The notes: a model not told the origin generated them from the letters alone. Positions 1 to 6,948 are shown, counted from the stretch's first letter. The stretch: 14,344 nucleotides of DNA from JBOGED01 sp050743625 (GCA_050743625.1 JBOGED010000082.1:1-14344), one strand, 5' to 3'. Translations and numbers: made by a program.

Positions 1-189
1 GATGAGAATCAGGCAAACCAGGCGTCCCGCGACCTTTCCGCGCTCGAGCGAGGCATCGAACGAAGCGCCGGGCGCTACTGTGCAGAGTTTTGCCGAACTA
101 CCGGCATTACTCTGCACAGTGCAGGAACAGGCCACCCAACCAACTGGCGCGAACCCGGCAAACCGGGTGGCATGTGGCCGATTCTCATC
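1..189. mobile_element. Possible small inserted element (MITE-like), bounded by 10-bp inverted repeats
   Basis: GATGAGAATC at 1-10 is repeated in perfect inverted orientation as GATTCTCATC at 180-189. The right end of this interval coincides with the point where the ABC-transporter reading frame on the minus strand stops resembling its family (about 190). Inside are a 44-nt hairpin (77-120) and a smaller perfect hairpin, ACCCGG-caaa-CCGGGT, at 153-168. I see no convincing gene in it. A non-autonomous element that interrupted the ABC gene would explain the inverted ends, the internal structure and the broken frame. The left flank is outside the window, so no target duplication can be checked, and a 10-bp match could be chance. 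Confidence 0.25.
77..120. repeat. 44-nt nested inverted repeat (long hairpin or operator)
   Basis: The arms ACTGTGCAGAGT (77-88) and ACTCTGCACAGT (109-120) are perfect 12-bp complements. Inside them a symmetric TT/TT mismatch is followed by a second perfect stem, TGCCG (91-95) with CGGCA (102-106), closing a 6-nt loop AACTAC. No T-run follows on either strand, so it does not look like a classical terminator. It could be a binding site for a dimeric regulator, a structured part of a transposable element, or a REP-like hairpin. It shares the 8-mer TACTCTGC with the palindrome in front of the antitoxin gene at 4112. The structure is certain; the role is unknown. Confidence 0.8.
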
Positions 190-697
190 TCAGCAGCAGC
201 GGCACACCAGCGGAACCGCGCCAGGATAAGGGCCGCCCCCAGGGCCTGGATACGGGTGATGAGGACTGGACCGACGTTGAGCAGGAGTAGCTGGCCCGGC
301 CCGGTACCGAAGGCGACGCCCTTGGCTCGGTCGATATCGTCCAGAGTGACCGGATCCTCGAGGTGCGCTACGCCTTCGTAAGCCAGCATCCCCCGCATGA
401 CCCGAAGGGAAGAAAGCGGTGGAGCCGCCGACCCAGCGCCGCGACAAAGACAAGGCCCAGCTGGTTGAGCTGTTGCGCGGCGTAGAGCGCGAAGGTGGCG
501 AGCAGCAGCGCGGTCAGCCGCTGGCTGATCATCCCGTCGCGCACCGCGTCGGGGACCGCGGCGACGAGGTACCCGTTCACGACGATGGAGGCAAGCGGCA
601 GCCCGGCGAAGAATACCACATACGTCATGAACCGGGCGAAGCCGAGCGGCGACGCCGCGAACAGCGCACGCAGCGTCGCCAGGATCGGAGCGACCAC
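190..697 (-). pseudogene. Truncated, frameshifted ABC transporter (N-terminal membrane domain)
   Basis: Two overlapping frames together resemble the start of an ABC-B type exporter of the kind found in peptide clusters. The first, from a GTG at 697, holds hydrophobic helices (TYVVFFAGLPLASIVVNGYL and a later LTALLLATFALYAAQQL) and runs to LGRRLHR. The family-typical continuation, MLAYEGVAHLEDP, is in another frame from about 400 downward, so one indel lies near 395-410. Homology then runs to ALILARFRW at about 190 and stops; the rest of the membrane domain and the whole nucleotide-binding domain are missing from the window. By position it may have been the exporter of the decayed graspetide cluster next door, but this is inference. 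Part of its 5' end is duplicated at 3344-3420. Confidence 0.75.
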
Positions 698-837
698 CCT
701 GGTCTCGGTGCTGCTTCTAGAGAGAAACGAGGGCTACAGGCGCACCAGCCGCGTCGGTGAGGTGTCTCAAGTCGGCCGGTTTACTGGTTCAGAGGTGATG
801 ATCTTGGCCTCGACGGCGATGGCCTCCGAGCACCACG
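590..837 (-). repeat. Duplicated block, copy A: 3' end of PIN-toxin gene joined to 5' end of ABC gene
   Basis: This stretch matches 3344-3553 along its whole length, in the same orientation, with scattered substitutions. Both copies contain the end of the PIN-toxin gene, a short spacer and the start of the ABC-transporter gene. Copy A keeps about 30 bp of the ABC gene (after about 609) that copy B lacks. The lost piece lies between two near-identical short repeats (CGGCGAAG and CGGGCGAAG), which suggests slippage or recombination between them. Copy A lies in front of the longer ABC remnant, whereas copy B carries the intact toxin gene. The right edge of copy A falls within a few bases of the methyltransferase stop codon. 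Confidence 0.85.
717..837 (-). pseudogene. 3' remnant of a PIN-domain toxin gene
   Basis: On the minus strand this is a degenerate copy of the last 40 or so codons of the intact toxin gene at 3442-3828, up to and including the stop codon (TAG, 719-717). An extra G after GTGGTGCTC shifts the frame, and a few inserted bases in the TSDPTD region bring in stops. The C-terminal stretch LRHLTDAAGAPVALVSL can still be read in one frame. No start codon, N-terminal half or antitoxin remains. It directly follows the methyltransferase stop codon, so it arrived by rearrangement and is not a native neighbour. Confidence 0.85.
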
Positions 838-2076
838 CTAGATGGATTCTGTGTCTTCACGAGCAGCGCCACGGTGGTCATCCCCTGGTCGCCGGAGGGA
901 ACTCCTCACCACATGGTCCGGGGTGTCCAGCCAGATCTCTTGGCGGCCCTGTTCGACGATCAACCCTAGGCGTTCCCTTTCGGGTTCGTCAAGACCGCCC
1001 CACTGGATGACTGCTGTTTCGAGTTCCGTCCATAGTCTGCGCTTGCCACCCTCTCGGATGATCGGCTCTCCGTTTTGGCTGAGCTCCTGATAGGCCCAGG
1101 AACCATCAGCGGCAATGAGCCAGTGCTGTCGCCCTCCGCTGTCCGGGAAGTCGCGCGGCATCACATCGGTGAAGGAGATGTCCCCCAGAATCAGTGAGAC
1201 GCAAAAGCGCCAGGGCTCCCGGCCGACAAGGCTCAGCTCAGGCAACACGGTAGGACGAGGGCTCGAATGATCGCCGTCCGCTGCCTCCAGAGCCTGCCTG
1301 ATAGCGGGAGCAGCACGCCGCCTGGTCGGCATGAAGCCACCATAAAATGGCAGAAATCTTCCTATCGCGCGCCGATCGTTCTCAACGGTGAGCCGTACCA
1401 CTGCGCCGATCATTTGCTCGCGGTGCAGCGGCGCGACGATGATGCCGCCCGGCGTGACGGCGGATAGCCAGGGCTCGGGGATCATCGAGACGCCATATGT
1501 CACGATCAGGCGCTCGTATTCGCCCTCGTCGGTGACGTCGCCGTCGGTAGCGCGCACCATCGGCTGGAACCCGGCCTCGGCGAGGCTACGGCGTGCCTCT
1601 CGCACGAGCTGGTTGTCGATTTCGACGCTGGTGATCTGCTCGTCGGTGAGGCTGGCGCAGAGCAGCGCCGCGTTGTAGCCGGTGCCGGTGCCGAGCTCCA
1701 GGACGCGCGAACCGGAGTCGGCCGCCAGCGCTTCGAGCATCCGTGCCATGAGTCCGGGCGCGGTGGAAGAACTCGTCGGGGTTCCGCTGATCGTGCCACT
1801 CGCGCGGGCCTCACGCCATTTGCTGGGGTCGGCGTCGAGCTGCGTCGTCCAAGCGTCGTCGGCATAGGCCAGGCGCAGCCATTCCTCCTCGCCGGTTTCG
1901 GCACTCACGGGTGTGTAGCCAAAGCCGTCGCCCGTAGGACGGAAGAACTTAGGCAGGAAGACATGACGGGGCACTCGTCGAAAGGCGCTGATCAAGCGCG
2001 GGGAACGAAGCGAGCCATCGCTCACCAGTTTCGTGACCAGGCCTGCTCGTAGCCGGTCAGCGAGACCGTCGTTCAC
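838..2076 (-). CDS. PIMT-like O-methyltransferase of a graspetide (ATP-grasp peptide) cluster
   Basis: The 412-aa product looks intact. It has the SAM-binding motif VLELGTGTGYN (about 125-135), preceded by an isoaspartyl-methyltransferase-like N-terminal region with LRSPRLISAFRRVPRHVFLP and PTSSST (about 100-105), and followed by the long C-terminal extension typical of methyltransferases beside actinobacterial ATP-grasp peptide maturases. In characterised relatives such as that of fuscimiditide, the enzyme methylates an Asp of the cross-linked peptide, which then forms aspartimide. I chose GTG at 2076 because family similarity begins there; an in-frame GTG at 2145 would give 435 aa. A short upstream frame stops 4 nt before 2076. 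The last 20 or so residues may be altered, since the stop codon abuts the toxin remnant. Its partner ligase upstream is broken, so it may be an orphan. Confidence 0.82.
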   Translation of the reverse strand: MNDGLADRLRAGLVTKLVSDGSLRSPRLISAFRRVPRHVFLPKFFRPTGDGFGYTPVSAETGEEEWLRLAYADDAWTTQLDADPSKWREARASGTISGTPTSSSTAPGLMARMLEALAADSGSRVLELGTGTGYNAALLCASLTDEQITSVEIDNQLVREARRSLAEAGFQPMVRATDGDVTDEGEYERLIVTYGVSMIPEPWLSAVTPGGIIVAPLHREQMIGAVVRLTVENDRRAIGRFLPFYGGFMPTRRRAAPAIRQALEAADGDHSSPRPTVLPELSLVGREPWRFCVSLILGDISFTDVMPRDFPDSGGRQHWLIAADGSWAYQELSQNGEPIIREGGKRRLWTELETAVIQWGGLDEPERERLGLIVEQGRQEIWLDTPDHVVRSSLRRPGDDHRGAAREDTESI

Positions 2077-2229
2077 GGTGTCAGTCCGTATCTCTGCCGA
2101 GATCCTTAGGGGTCGTAGGGGTCTGGCCGTCAGTATCCGTGGCACCGAGCGTCATCGTCAGGATCGTTTGCGCAAGAATGAGCCGGTCGAACTCTGGGTC
2201 GCCACTCGGGTGCACCAACCTGAGCACTT

Positions 2230-2964
2230 GGGATCACTTCGTAACTGAGTCCCTTGAAGTCGCGCCGCCAGTCGAGCCGCCCGAGTTCACTCAGAGCGGA
2301 GAGCGACGGCGAACAAAACATCGGCAACGGCGGTGATGCGAACCTGATCTGCTCCTGGAAGAGGTGGGCGGTGCCGACGATCGATGTGTCGTCGCTGTCA
2401 TCAACTGTCACCGCAGTCGTATAGATCGCCTTGACCCCTTCGTCGTCGCTGACGATTTCGCCGGACAACGACTTGTAGATCAGCCTGCCATCATGCTCAC
2501 GAGCGAACCGCCGGGCCGCTTCGGGGGCGTTCGTGATGAGGGTCGCGGGCACACGCAGTCCAGCGCGCACCGCCGCGTGAAGCTGCACCGGCTTGTACTC
2601 GGCACGACCTATCGCGGCTGGGGCGTTGAGCCAAGGCACCGCGACCTCCATCACACCACCGAACCCGTACCGGGCCTCGGAGGCACTCCACCGCCGTTCC
2701 GCCGCCGACAGATCAGCCGGAAGATCCCACGTGCTTGGCCTGCGATAGTAGGCGCCGACCACCTCGGCGAGGTTCAGGGCACGGCGCTCGGTCCGTAGGG
2801 TCGCCGACCATCCGCTTGCGTCAAGGCTAGCCCTCATCGAAATCCGCTGAGGAAATCCGCGGCATCGCACCGGAGACGGGCACGCCACGCTTGTGCAGGA
2901 CGCGTACCACGCTATCGGCGGTCGGATCGAACCAATGTGTCAGGACCAGAACTGTGTCTCGCAT
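2230..2964 (-). pseudogene. Broken ATP-grasp peptide ligase (graspetide maturase, TgmB-like)
   Basis: The start at ATG 2964 reads MRDTVLVLTHWFDPTADSVV, typical of actinobacterial graspetide ATP-grasp ligases, which form ester or amide side-chain links in a precursor peptide. Two one-base losses near 2850-2885 move the family sequence (FPQRISMRA, then VVGAYYRRPSTWDLP, GRAEYKPVQLHAAVRAGLRVP, GRLIYKSLSGEIVSD, IVGTAHLFQEQ) into another frame. A further shift near 2350 puts VRITAVADVLFAVALRSE in a third frame before GRLDWRRDFKGLSYEVI returns. Similarity ends near 2232, so the C-terminal catalytic part with the metal-binding Asn/Glu residues is deleted. The ATG overlaps the stop of a 48-codon ORF (TGATG). 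No convincing precursor-peptide gene is visible nearby. Confidence 0.85.
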
Positions 2965-3110
2965 CAGAGTTGGATTCCCACAGGCTGTGAACTCTGGAAG
3001 AACACCGTTCCCTCATGGGCACGCGGCGAGAGCGCATTATTGGCCGGCATCGTGGGCCGCCGTGGTCTGCGATTGGCTCTTGGCTTGTCGGCTGCCTCGC
3101 CCGCGCGCAT
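2964..3110 (-). CDS. Small ORF (48 aa) coupled to the broken ATP-grasp gene; unknown
   Basis: ATG at 3110 follows a purine-rich GGGTGGGGGGA stretch, a plausible ribosome-binding site, and the stop codon overlaps the ligase start (TGATG). The product is basic at the N-terminus (RANRRPRRP) and ends FFQSSQPVGIQL. This is the place where a graspetide precursor gene would sit, but I do not see a recognisable leader or an acid-rich core, so I do not call it a precursor. It may be the tail of a decayed gene; the frame stays open up to a GTG or ATG near 3170. Position and ribosome-binding site support translation; nothing supports a function. Confidence 0.3.
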   Translation of the reverse strand: MRAGEAADKPRANRRPRRPTMPANNALSPRAHEGTVFFQSSQPVGIQL

Positions 3111-3166
3111 CGTCGTCCCCCCACCCCGATCGAGAAGCGGATCGCGGCATGCACCCTGTGGGCGGT

Positions 3167-3343
3167 TCACCGGACGACGAGATCCATCGCGGCTCTAGTC
3201 AACGCGGCGGCGTCCGCGCCGTCCTTGATCACTCCGGGTTCGTAGCTCGTCTCGCGCTGGCCTTTGCACCGGGCGACGATCTGCTCGATCTCGGTCTCTG
3301 ACACGTAACAGCCCTGGACGCGATGTGGCTTGCTAGCGTTCGC
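3167..3343 (-). pseudogene. Internal fragment of ftsK, duplicated
   Basis: The minus strand encodes ANASKPHRVQGCYVSETEIE and continues to AALTRAAMDLVVR. This matches FtsK residues of about 657-725 from the intact gene at 4146-6494, with high nucleotide identity and one 36-nt in-frame deletion in the variable linker before the gamma domain. It has no Walker motifs, start or gamma domain of its own. A TGA follows immediately after VVR. At its upstream edge it is joined in frame to the ABC-gene fragment (SPLGFAGLPLA), giving an open 70-codon chimera from a GTG at 3379. It is probably a by-product of recombination and not a working gene. Confidence 0.88.
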
Positions 3344-3553
3344 GGCAAGCGGCAGCCCGGCGAAGCCAAGCGGTGACACCGCGAGCAGCTCGCGCAGCGT
3401 CCCTTAAGATCGGAGCGGTCACCCGCGTCTTGGTTCTTCTTCTAGAGAGGAACGATGGCAACAGGCACACCAGCGGCGTCGGCGAGGTGCCTCATGTCGG
3501 TCGGGTCAGAGGTGATGATCGTCGCCTTGAAGGCGATGGCCTCGAGCACCACG
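3344..3553 (-). repeat. Duplicated block, copy B: PIN-toxin 3' end plus ABC-gene 5' fragment
   Basis: This is the partner of 590-837. From right to left it holds the end of the intact toxin gene (to 3442), a short spacer, and a piece of the ABC-transporter 5' end (about 3344-3420) that has lost roughly 30 bp relative to copy A. The ABC piece stops at GGCAAGCGGCAGCCCGG, where it is fused to the ftsK fragment. The ABC piece here cannot encode a transporter. Confidence 0.85.
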
Positions 3554-3828
3554 GAGGCGTCGATGGGGTCCGAGGTTCTCGCCTTGCCGCAAAGATCTCC
3601 GGCGGCTCTCGCACCTAGATCGTCGAGCGCGCGCACCTCGCTGGCCCCTAGCACCCGCGCGACACGCGCCGATCTCGGTCCCCCACGCCACACCTGACCG
3701 ACGACGCCGACGGGAACGCGTGGAACGATCTCATGCTGCACAAAGTAATCCCAGAGCGTGAGCCAACGGCGGTCAGCCCGTTCCGTAGCGAGAAGAGCAC
3801 CCGCATCTAGGACGAACTGGACAGTCAT
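3442..3828 (-). CDS. vapC: PIN-domain ribonuclease toxin (VapC-type)
   Basis: The 128-aa protein has the length and layout of a VapC-like PIN domain, a metal-dependent RNase that blocks translation when free of its antitoxin. Acidic residues expected at the metal site are visible: D8 in VLDAGALLA, D87 and D90 in TSDPID, and D108 and D111 in TSDPTD. The position often held by Glu is Gln in PVGVVGQVWRGG, as in a large actinobacterial subfamily. ATG at 3828 overlaps the antitoxin stop by 4 nt (ATGA), so the two are translationally coupled. Its 3' end is duplicated as a remnant at 717-837. Family assignment is firm; RNA target and activity are unknown. Confidence 0.88.
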   Translation of the reverse strand: MTVQFVLDAGALLATERADRRWLTLWDYFVQHEIVPRVPVGVVGQVWRGGPRSARVARVLGASEVRALDDLGARAAGDLCGKARTSDPIDASVVLEAIAFKATIITSDPTDMRHLADAAGVPVAIVPL

Positions 3829-4112
3829 CCCGCCGCACTCTGCCTTCGACCCGAGTCGGTGGAGTCCGCTCGTGGCACCTGGGCGGCAAAGATCTCAGCC
3901 GCGATGGCAGCACGTTCCGCTCCGGTGACCGGTCCTAGCTCGGCTTCCCATTCGGTGAGCAGCTTGCGTCCGGCGTCGAGGCGCAGCCGGTGTTCCGCCG
4001 CCTGAACCAGCCATCCGGAGATCGTCTCGGACTGCTCGGCAGCCGCCGCGCGGATACGACGGGCGGTAGGCCCGGGCAACGTGAAGGAGAGGCGTTCGAA
4101 GCGGTCGCTCAT
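3825..4112 (-). CDS. vapB: Ribbon-helix-helix antitoxin (VapB-type)
   Basis: This 95-aa protein sits directly upstream of the PIN toxin. Residues 6-45 (ERLSFTLPGPTARRIRAAAA, then SETISGWLVQAAEHRLR) look like a ribbon-helix-helix/CopG DNA-binding fold. The C-terminal half is charged and should wrap the toxin. I chose ATG 4112 over an upstream in-frame start at 4139 because a palindrome and a good -10 box (4119-4135) lie just before 4112, and the conserved sequence begins MSDRFERL. The transcript may be leaderless. The promoter lies in the 33 nt between ftsK and this gene. RHH antitoxins normally repress their own promoter, and the palindrome fits that. Confidence 0.85.
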   Translation of the reverse strand: MSDRFERLSFTLPGPTARRIRAAAAEQSETISGWLVQAAEHRLRLDAGRKLLTEWEAELGPVTGAERAAIAAEIFAAQVPRADSTDSGRRQSAAG

Positions 4113-4118
4113 GACGCG

Positions 4119-4135
4119 ATAATAGCAGAGTATTA
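4119..4135 (-). promoter_or_regulatory. Likely antitoxin-toxin promoter and operator
   Basis: TAATA-GCAGAG-TATTA (4120-4135) is an inverted repeat with a 6-nt centre. On the minus strand it overlaps TATTAT (4124-4119), preceded by TGC as in an extended -10 box, and only 6 nt separate this from the ATG at 4112. That spacing suits a leaderless transcript, common in actinobacteria. No good -35 box is seen. Autorepression by the RHH antitoxin is inferred from the family. Confidence 0.5.
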
Positions 4136-4145
4136 CCAACGTGAG

Positions 4146-6494
4146 CTACAGGCGCTCGTCTAGCTCTTCGACGGTCATGAGGACGTGGCGGGCCTTGGGG
4201 CCCTCGGAGGGGCCGACGACACCCATCTGCTCCAACTCGTCCATCAGGCGGCCGGCGCGGGCGAAGCCGACCTTCAGCTTGCGCTGAAGCATCGAGGTCG
4301 AGCCGAGACCAGACCGCACGACGAGATCCATCGCGGCTCTGGTCAACGCGGCGTCATCCGTGTCGTCGCCGGTCACGTCGGTGCGGATGGCATCGTCGCC
4401 GTCCTTGATCACTCCAGGCTCGTAGCTTGTCTCGCGCTGTCCCTTGCACCAGGCGACGATCTGCTCGATCTCAGTCTCTGACACGTAACAACCCTGGACA
4501 CGGTGTGGCTTGCTCGCGTTCGCCGGGCTATAGAGCATGTCACCGTCGCCGACGAGCTTCTCGGCGCCGCCCTGGTCCAGGATCGTGCGGCTGTCATGCT
4601 GCGTCGCCATCGCCAGCGCGATCCGGGATGGGATGTTCGCCTTGATCAGTCCGGTGACGACGTCGACGGATGGACGTTGGGTGGCCACGATCAGGTGAAT
4701 CCCCACCGCCCGGGCCATCTGGGCGATCCTGACGATCGCGGTCTCGACGTCGCGTGGAGCGACCATCATGAGGTCGGCAAGCTCATCGATGATGCACAGG
4801 ATGTAGGGAAGTGCTTCCCACTCGGTGTCCGACTGCCCGGAGAGGGCGGGCGCCCGCCGCACGGACCCGTCCCGGACGGCGGTGTTGTACGCGTCGATGT
4901 TGCGGTAGCCGAGCAACGCGAGCCGCTCGTAGCGCTGCTCCATCTCTTTGACGACCCAGTCCAGGGCCTCGGTGGCGCGCCTCGCGTCGGTGACGACCTG
5001 CGTCAACAGATGCGGCGCGCCCTCGTAGTAGTTCAGCTCGACCCGCTTCGGGTCGATGAGGATCATCCGCACCTGCTCCGGGGTCGACCGCGCCAGCACC
5101 GAGGTCACGATGCCGTTCATGGTTACGGACTTCCCGGATCCCGTCGCGCCCGCGATCAACAGGTGTGGCATGGCCGCCAGGTTCACCATGACCGGATTGT
5201 TCGCGATGTCGACGCCGAGTCCCACGGCCAGCGGATGGTGCTGCGCCGCGGCCTCGGGAGAGCGCAACACGTCGCCAAGGGAGACGAGGTCCCGCTCTCG
5301 GTTCGGCACCTCGATCCCGATCGCGGACTTGCCTGGAATCGGCGCGACGATACGGATCTCCGGGGTGGCGAGGGCGTAGGCGATGTCGGGCTCGAGCTTT
5401 GTGACCGCCGATACCTTCACGCTCTCTCCCAGCCGGATCTCGAACCGGGTGACAGTGGGGCCACGCGACATGTGTGACACGTGCGCGTTCACGCGGAACT
5501 GGTTCAACGTGTGCTCAAGCGCCCGGGTCATCTGATCGAGGGTGCGCTTGTTGCCCGGAGTGGCCCTCCCGGTGCGAAGCAGGTCGAGGCGCGGCAGCTG
5601 GTAATCCCCGGCGACCACCCTCGGCGCGGGTGGCGCAAGCTTGCGCGCGGGAGACGGCGCGCCACTCGTGTCGACGCCTCGGGGTAACAGTTGCGTGTCG
5701 CTGAGCTGAGGTTCCGCTTCGGTAGCCAGGTCCAGTTCCGGTTGGCCCAGCACCGGCAGCTCGTCGGTCCCCTCGTCGTCGTCCGGGACCAACGTCTCAA
5801 GTACGACCGTGTCATCGTGCGCTGCCGGCTCGCGCCGTGGAAGCCATCCGCGGACGCTTGGGAAAGCGGGATCGGTCTGCCGCACGAACGCACTGGCGAC
5901 CGCCTGCATGGCGACGCGTGGCGGGGTCGAGGTGACCAACATGAGCGAGACCAACAGCAACGTGACGAGCAGGACGATCGCTCCTGGCGTAGCCGCCAGC
6001 TGCCGCAAGGGCACGGCCACGAGCGCACCGGTATAGCCCGAGAACTGGCCGAGCAGGTTCGTCCCGGCCTCGAACCCCAGCGGCTCCGGCGCCGCGAGGT
6101 GCCACAACCCCATCGCGGCGAGGAGCCCGAGCGCGATGCCGCCCCCCACCCGGACGTTGGCTGGCCGCGGTTCCCGCAGCAAGAGCACGCCGGCACCCGC
6201 CAACAGGACTGGCACGCCCACGCTGAACACCCCGAACAACCCGCGATACAACCCAACAAGGAACTCGCCGACAATACCGGCCGACCCTTGCGCGTACATC
6301 CCGAGGGAGGACAGGATCGCCAACACGAGCACGCCAATGCCCCAGATATCCCTCAGCCGGTCTGGAGAAAGCGGCTCCCGAGGCGGCCTCTTCTTGACCG
6401 ACTTACGCGTACGCTTGGCCGGCGCCTTCTTTTTTCGGGAAGCCGACTTCGCCGCCGGGCGAGCCCGACGCGCTCGTGTGGTCTGAGAGGCCAT
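4146..6494 (-). CDS. ftsK: DNA translocase FtsK/SpoIIIE
   Basis: This is a 782-aa septal DNA pump that moves chromosome ends through the closing septum. It has a Lys/Arg-rich cytoplasmic start (residues 1-40), hydrophobic helices between about 50 and 190, a Pro/acid-rich linker (about 205-300), an alpha/beta RecA-like motor with Walker A GATGSGKS (449-456) and Walker B ILCIIDELADLM (about 563-574), and a C-terminal winged-helix gamma domain (about 725-782, LQRKLKVGFARAGRLMDELE). ATG 6494 gives the usual actinobacterial length. It looks complete and functional. It is the only clear housekeeping gene here, and an internal part of it is copied at 3167-3343. The antitoxin gene follows after 33 nt. 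Confidence 0.96.
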   Translation of the reverse strand: MASQTTRARRARPAAKSASRKKKAPAKRTRKSVKKRPPREPLSPDRLRDIWGIGVLVLAILSSLGMYAQGSAGIVGEFLVGLYRGLFGVFSVGVPVLLAGAGVLLLREPRPANVRVGGGIALGLLAAMGLWHLAAPEPLGFEAGTNLLGQFSGYTGALVAVPLRQLAATPGAIVLLVTLLLVSLMLVTSTPPRVAMQAVASAFVRQTDPAFPSVRGWLPRREPAAHDDTVVLETLVPDDDEGTDELPVLGQPELDLATEAEPQLSDTQLLPRGVDTSGAPSPARKLAPPAPRVVAGDYQLPRLDLLRTGRATPGNKRTLDQMTRALEHTLNQFRVNAHVSHMSRGPTVTRFEIRLGESVKVSAVTKLEPDIAYALATPEIRIVAPIPGKSAIGIEVPNRERDLVSLGDVLRSPEAAAQHHPLAVGLGVDIANNPVMVNLAAMPHLLIAGATGSGKSVTMNGIVTSVLARSTPEQVRMILIDPKRVELNYYEGAPHLLTQVVTDARRATEALDWVVKEMEQRYERLALLGYRNIDAYNTAVRDGSVRRAPALSGQSDTEWEALPYILCIIDELADLMMVAPRDVETAIVRIAQMARAVGIHLIVATQRPSVDVVTGLIKANIPSRIALAMATQHDSRTILDQGGAEKLVGDGDMLYSPANASKPHRVQGCYVSETEIEQIVAWCKGQRETSYEPGVIKDGDDAIRTDVTGDDTDDAALTRAAMDLVVRSGLGSTSMLQRKLKVGFARAGRLMDELEQMGVVGPSEGPKARHVLMTVEELDERL

Positions 6495-6553
6495 CGAGCT
6501 TAAGGTTAACTTCTGAGCGGTGAATCCGGCGACAAATTGTGTCGGGCGTACTA

Positions 6554-6579
6554 CGGCGGGGCCCGCTCAGGCCGTGCCG
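6554..6579 (-). terminator. Candidate hairpin terminator without T-run
   Basis: CGGC (6554-6557) and GCCG (6576-6579) pair outside GGCC (6560-6563) and GGCC (6570-6573), with a 2x2 internal loop and a 6-nt apical loop. It lies 3 nt past the stop of the last I36-like gene and before ftsK. Hairpins lacking a U-tract are common at actinobacterial gene ends. The rest of the 88-nt gap to ftsK must hold the ftsK promoter, but I see no clear -10/-35 pair. Confidence 0.4.
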
Positions 6580-6582
6580 CGA

Positions 6583-6948
6583 TCAGTACACGATGAACGA
6601 CGCGGTCGCTGGGGAGATGAGCGGGGCTTCCGAGCCTGCCGGCAGCGTACCGTCGGCTGGCGTGTCGATTACCCCGTCACAACTCACGCCGGGACTCAGT
6701 AGTACGACTCTTCCGGTGAGATTCTTCGCCGACAGAGAAGGCGGTGAAAGGCTCGTGCACCGTTCTGGATCGGGCTGCGGGTTGAGCACGATAGTTCTCT
6801 CACCCTGGAAGTCCGCTTGAGTCCAGAAGCAGATCGACTCCGCCGGGCAGGATGGGTCCGCCAGCGCCGGGTCGGTGAACATCCGCGGCGCCGCGAGGGC
6901 CAGGACGAGGAGCAGCGCGAGGCGTGGAACGCGTAGGCGTCGTGTCAT
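6583..6948 (-). CDS. Secreted I36-type peptidase-inhibitor-like protein
   Basis: The 121-aa product starts MTRRLRVPRL, with a hydrophobic core LALLLVLALAA and a signal-peptidase site after PALA (about residue 30). The mature part has four Cys (34, 40, 64, 90), and CPAESICFWTQADFQGE matches the first gamma-crystallin-like strand pair of I36 (Streptomyces metalloprotease inhibitor) proteins. Many members are only assumed to inhibit peptidases. ATG 6948 was chosen because it places the signal peptide at the N-terminus; longer in-frame starts would not. The ribosome-binding site is weak. It lies 52 nt after the sister gene at 7001-7369 and is probably cotranscribed with it. Sequence similarity to the sister is limited to the Cys frame and fold. 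Confidence 0.7.
   Translation of the reverse strand: MTRRLRVPRLALLLVLALAAPRMFTDPALADPSCPAESICFWTQADFQGERTIVLNPQPDPERCTSLSPPSLSAKNLTGRVVLLSPGVSCDGVIDTPADGTLPAGSEAPLISPATASFIVY

Noticed and set aside
2081..2228. Short minus-strand frame from a GTG, ending 4 nt before the methyltransferase start (contains DPEFDRLILAQTILTMTLGA)
   Set aside because: Spacing is attractive and the tail is acid-rich, but it starts at the ligase truncation and I cannot match it to a precursor or other family, so it is not called as a gene.
4503..5477. Plus-strand frame of 324 codons opposite ftsK
   Set aside because: It lies wholly within the well-conserved FtsK motor on the minus strand; the sequence is His/Arg/Asp-rich antisense noise.
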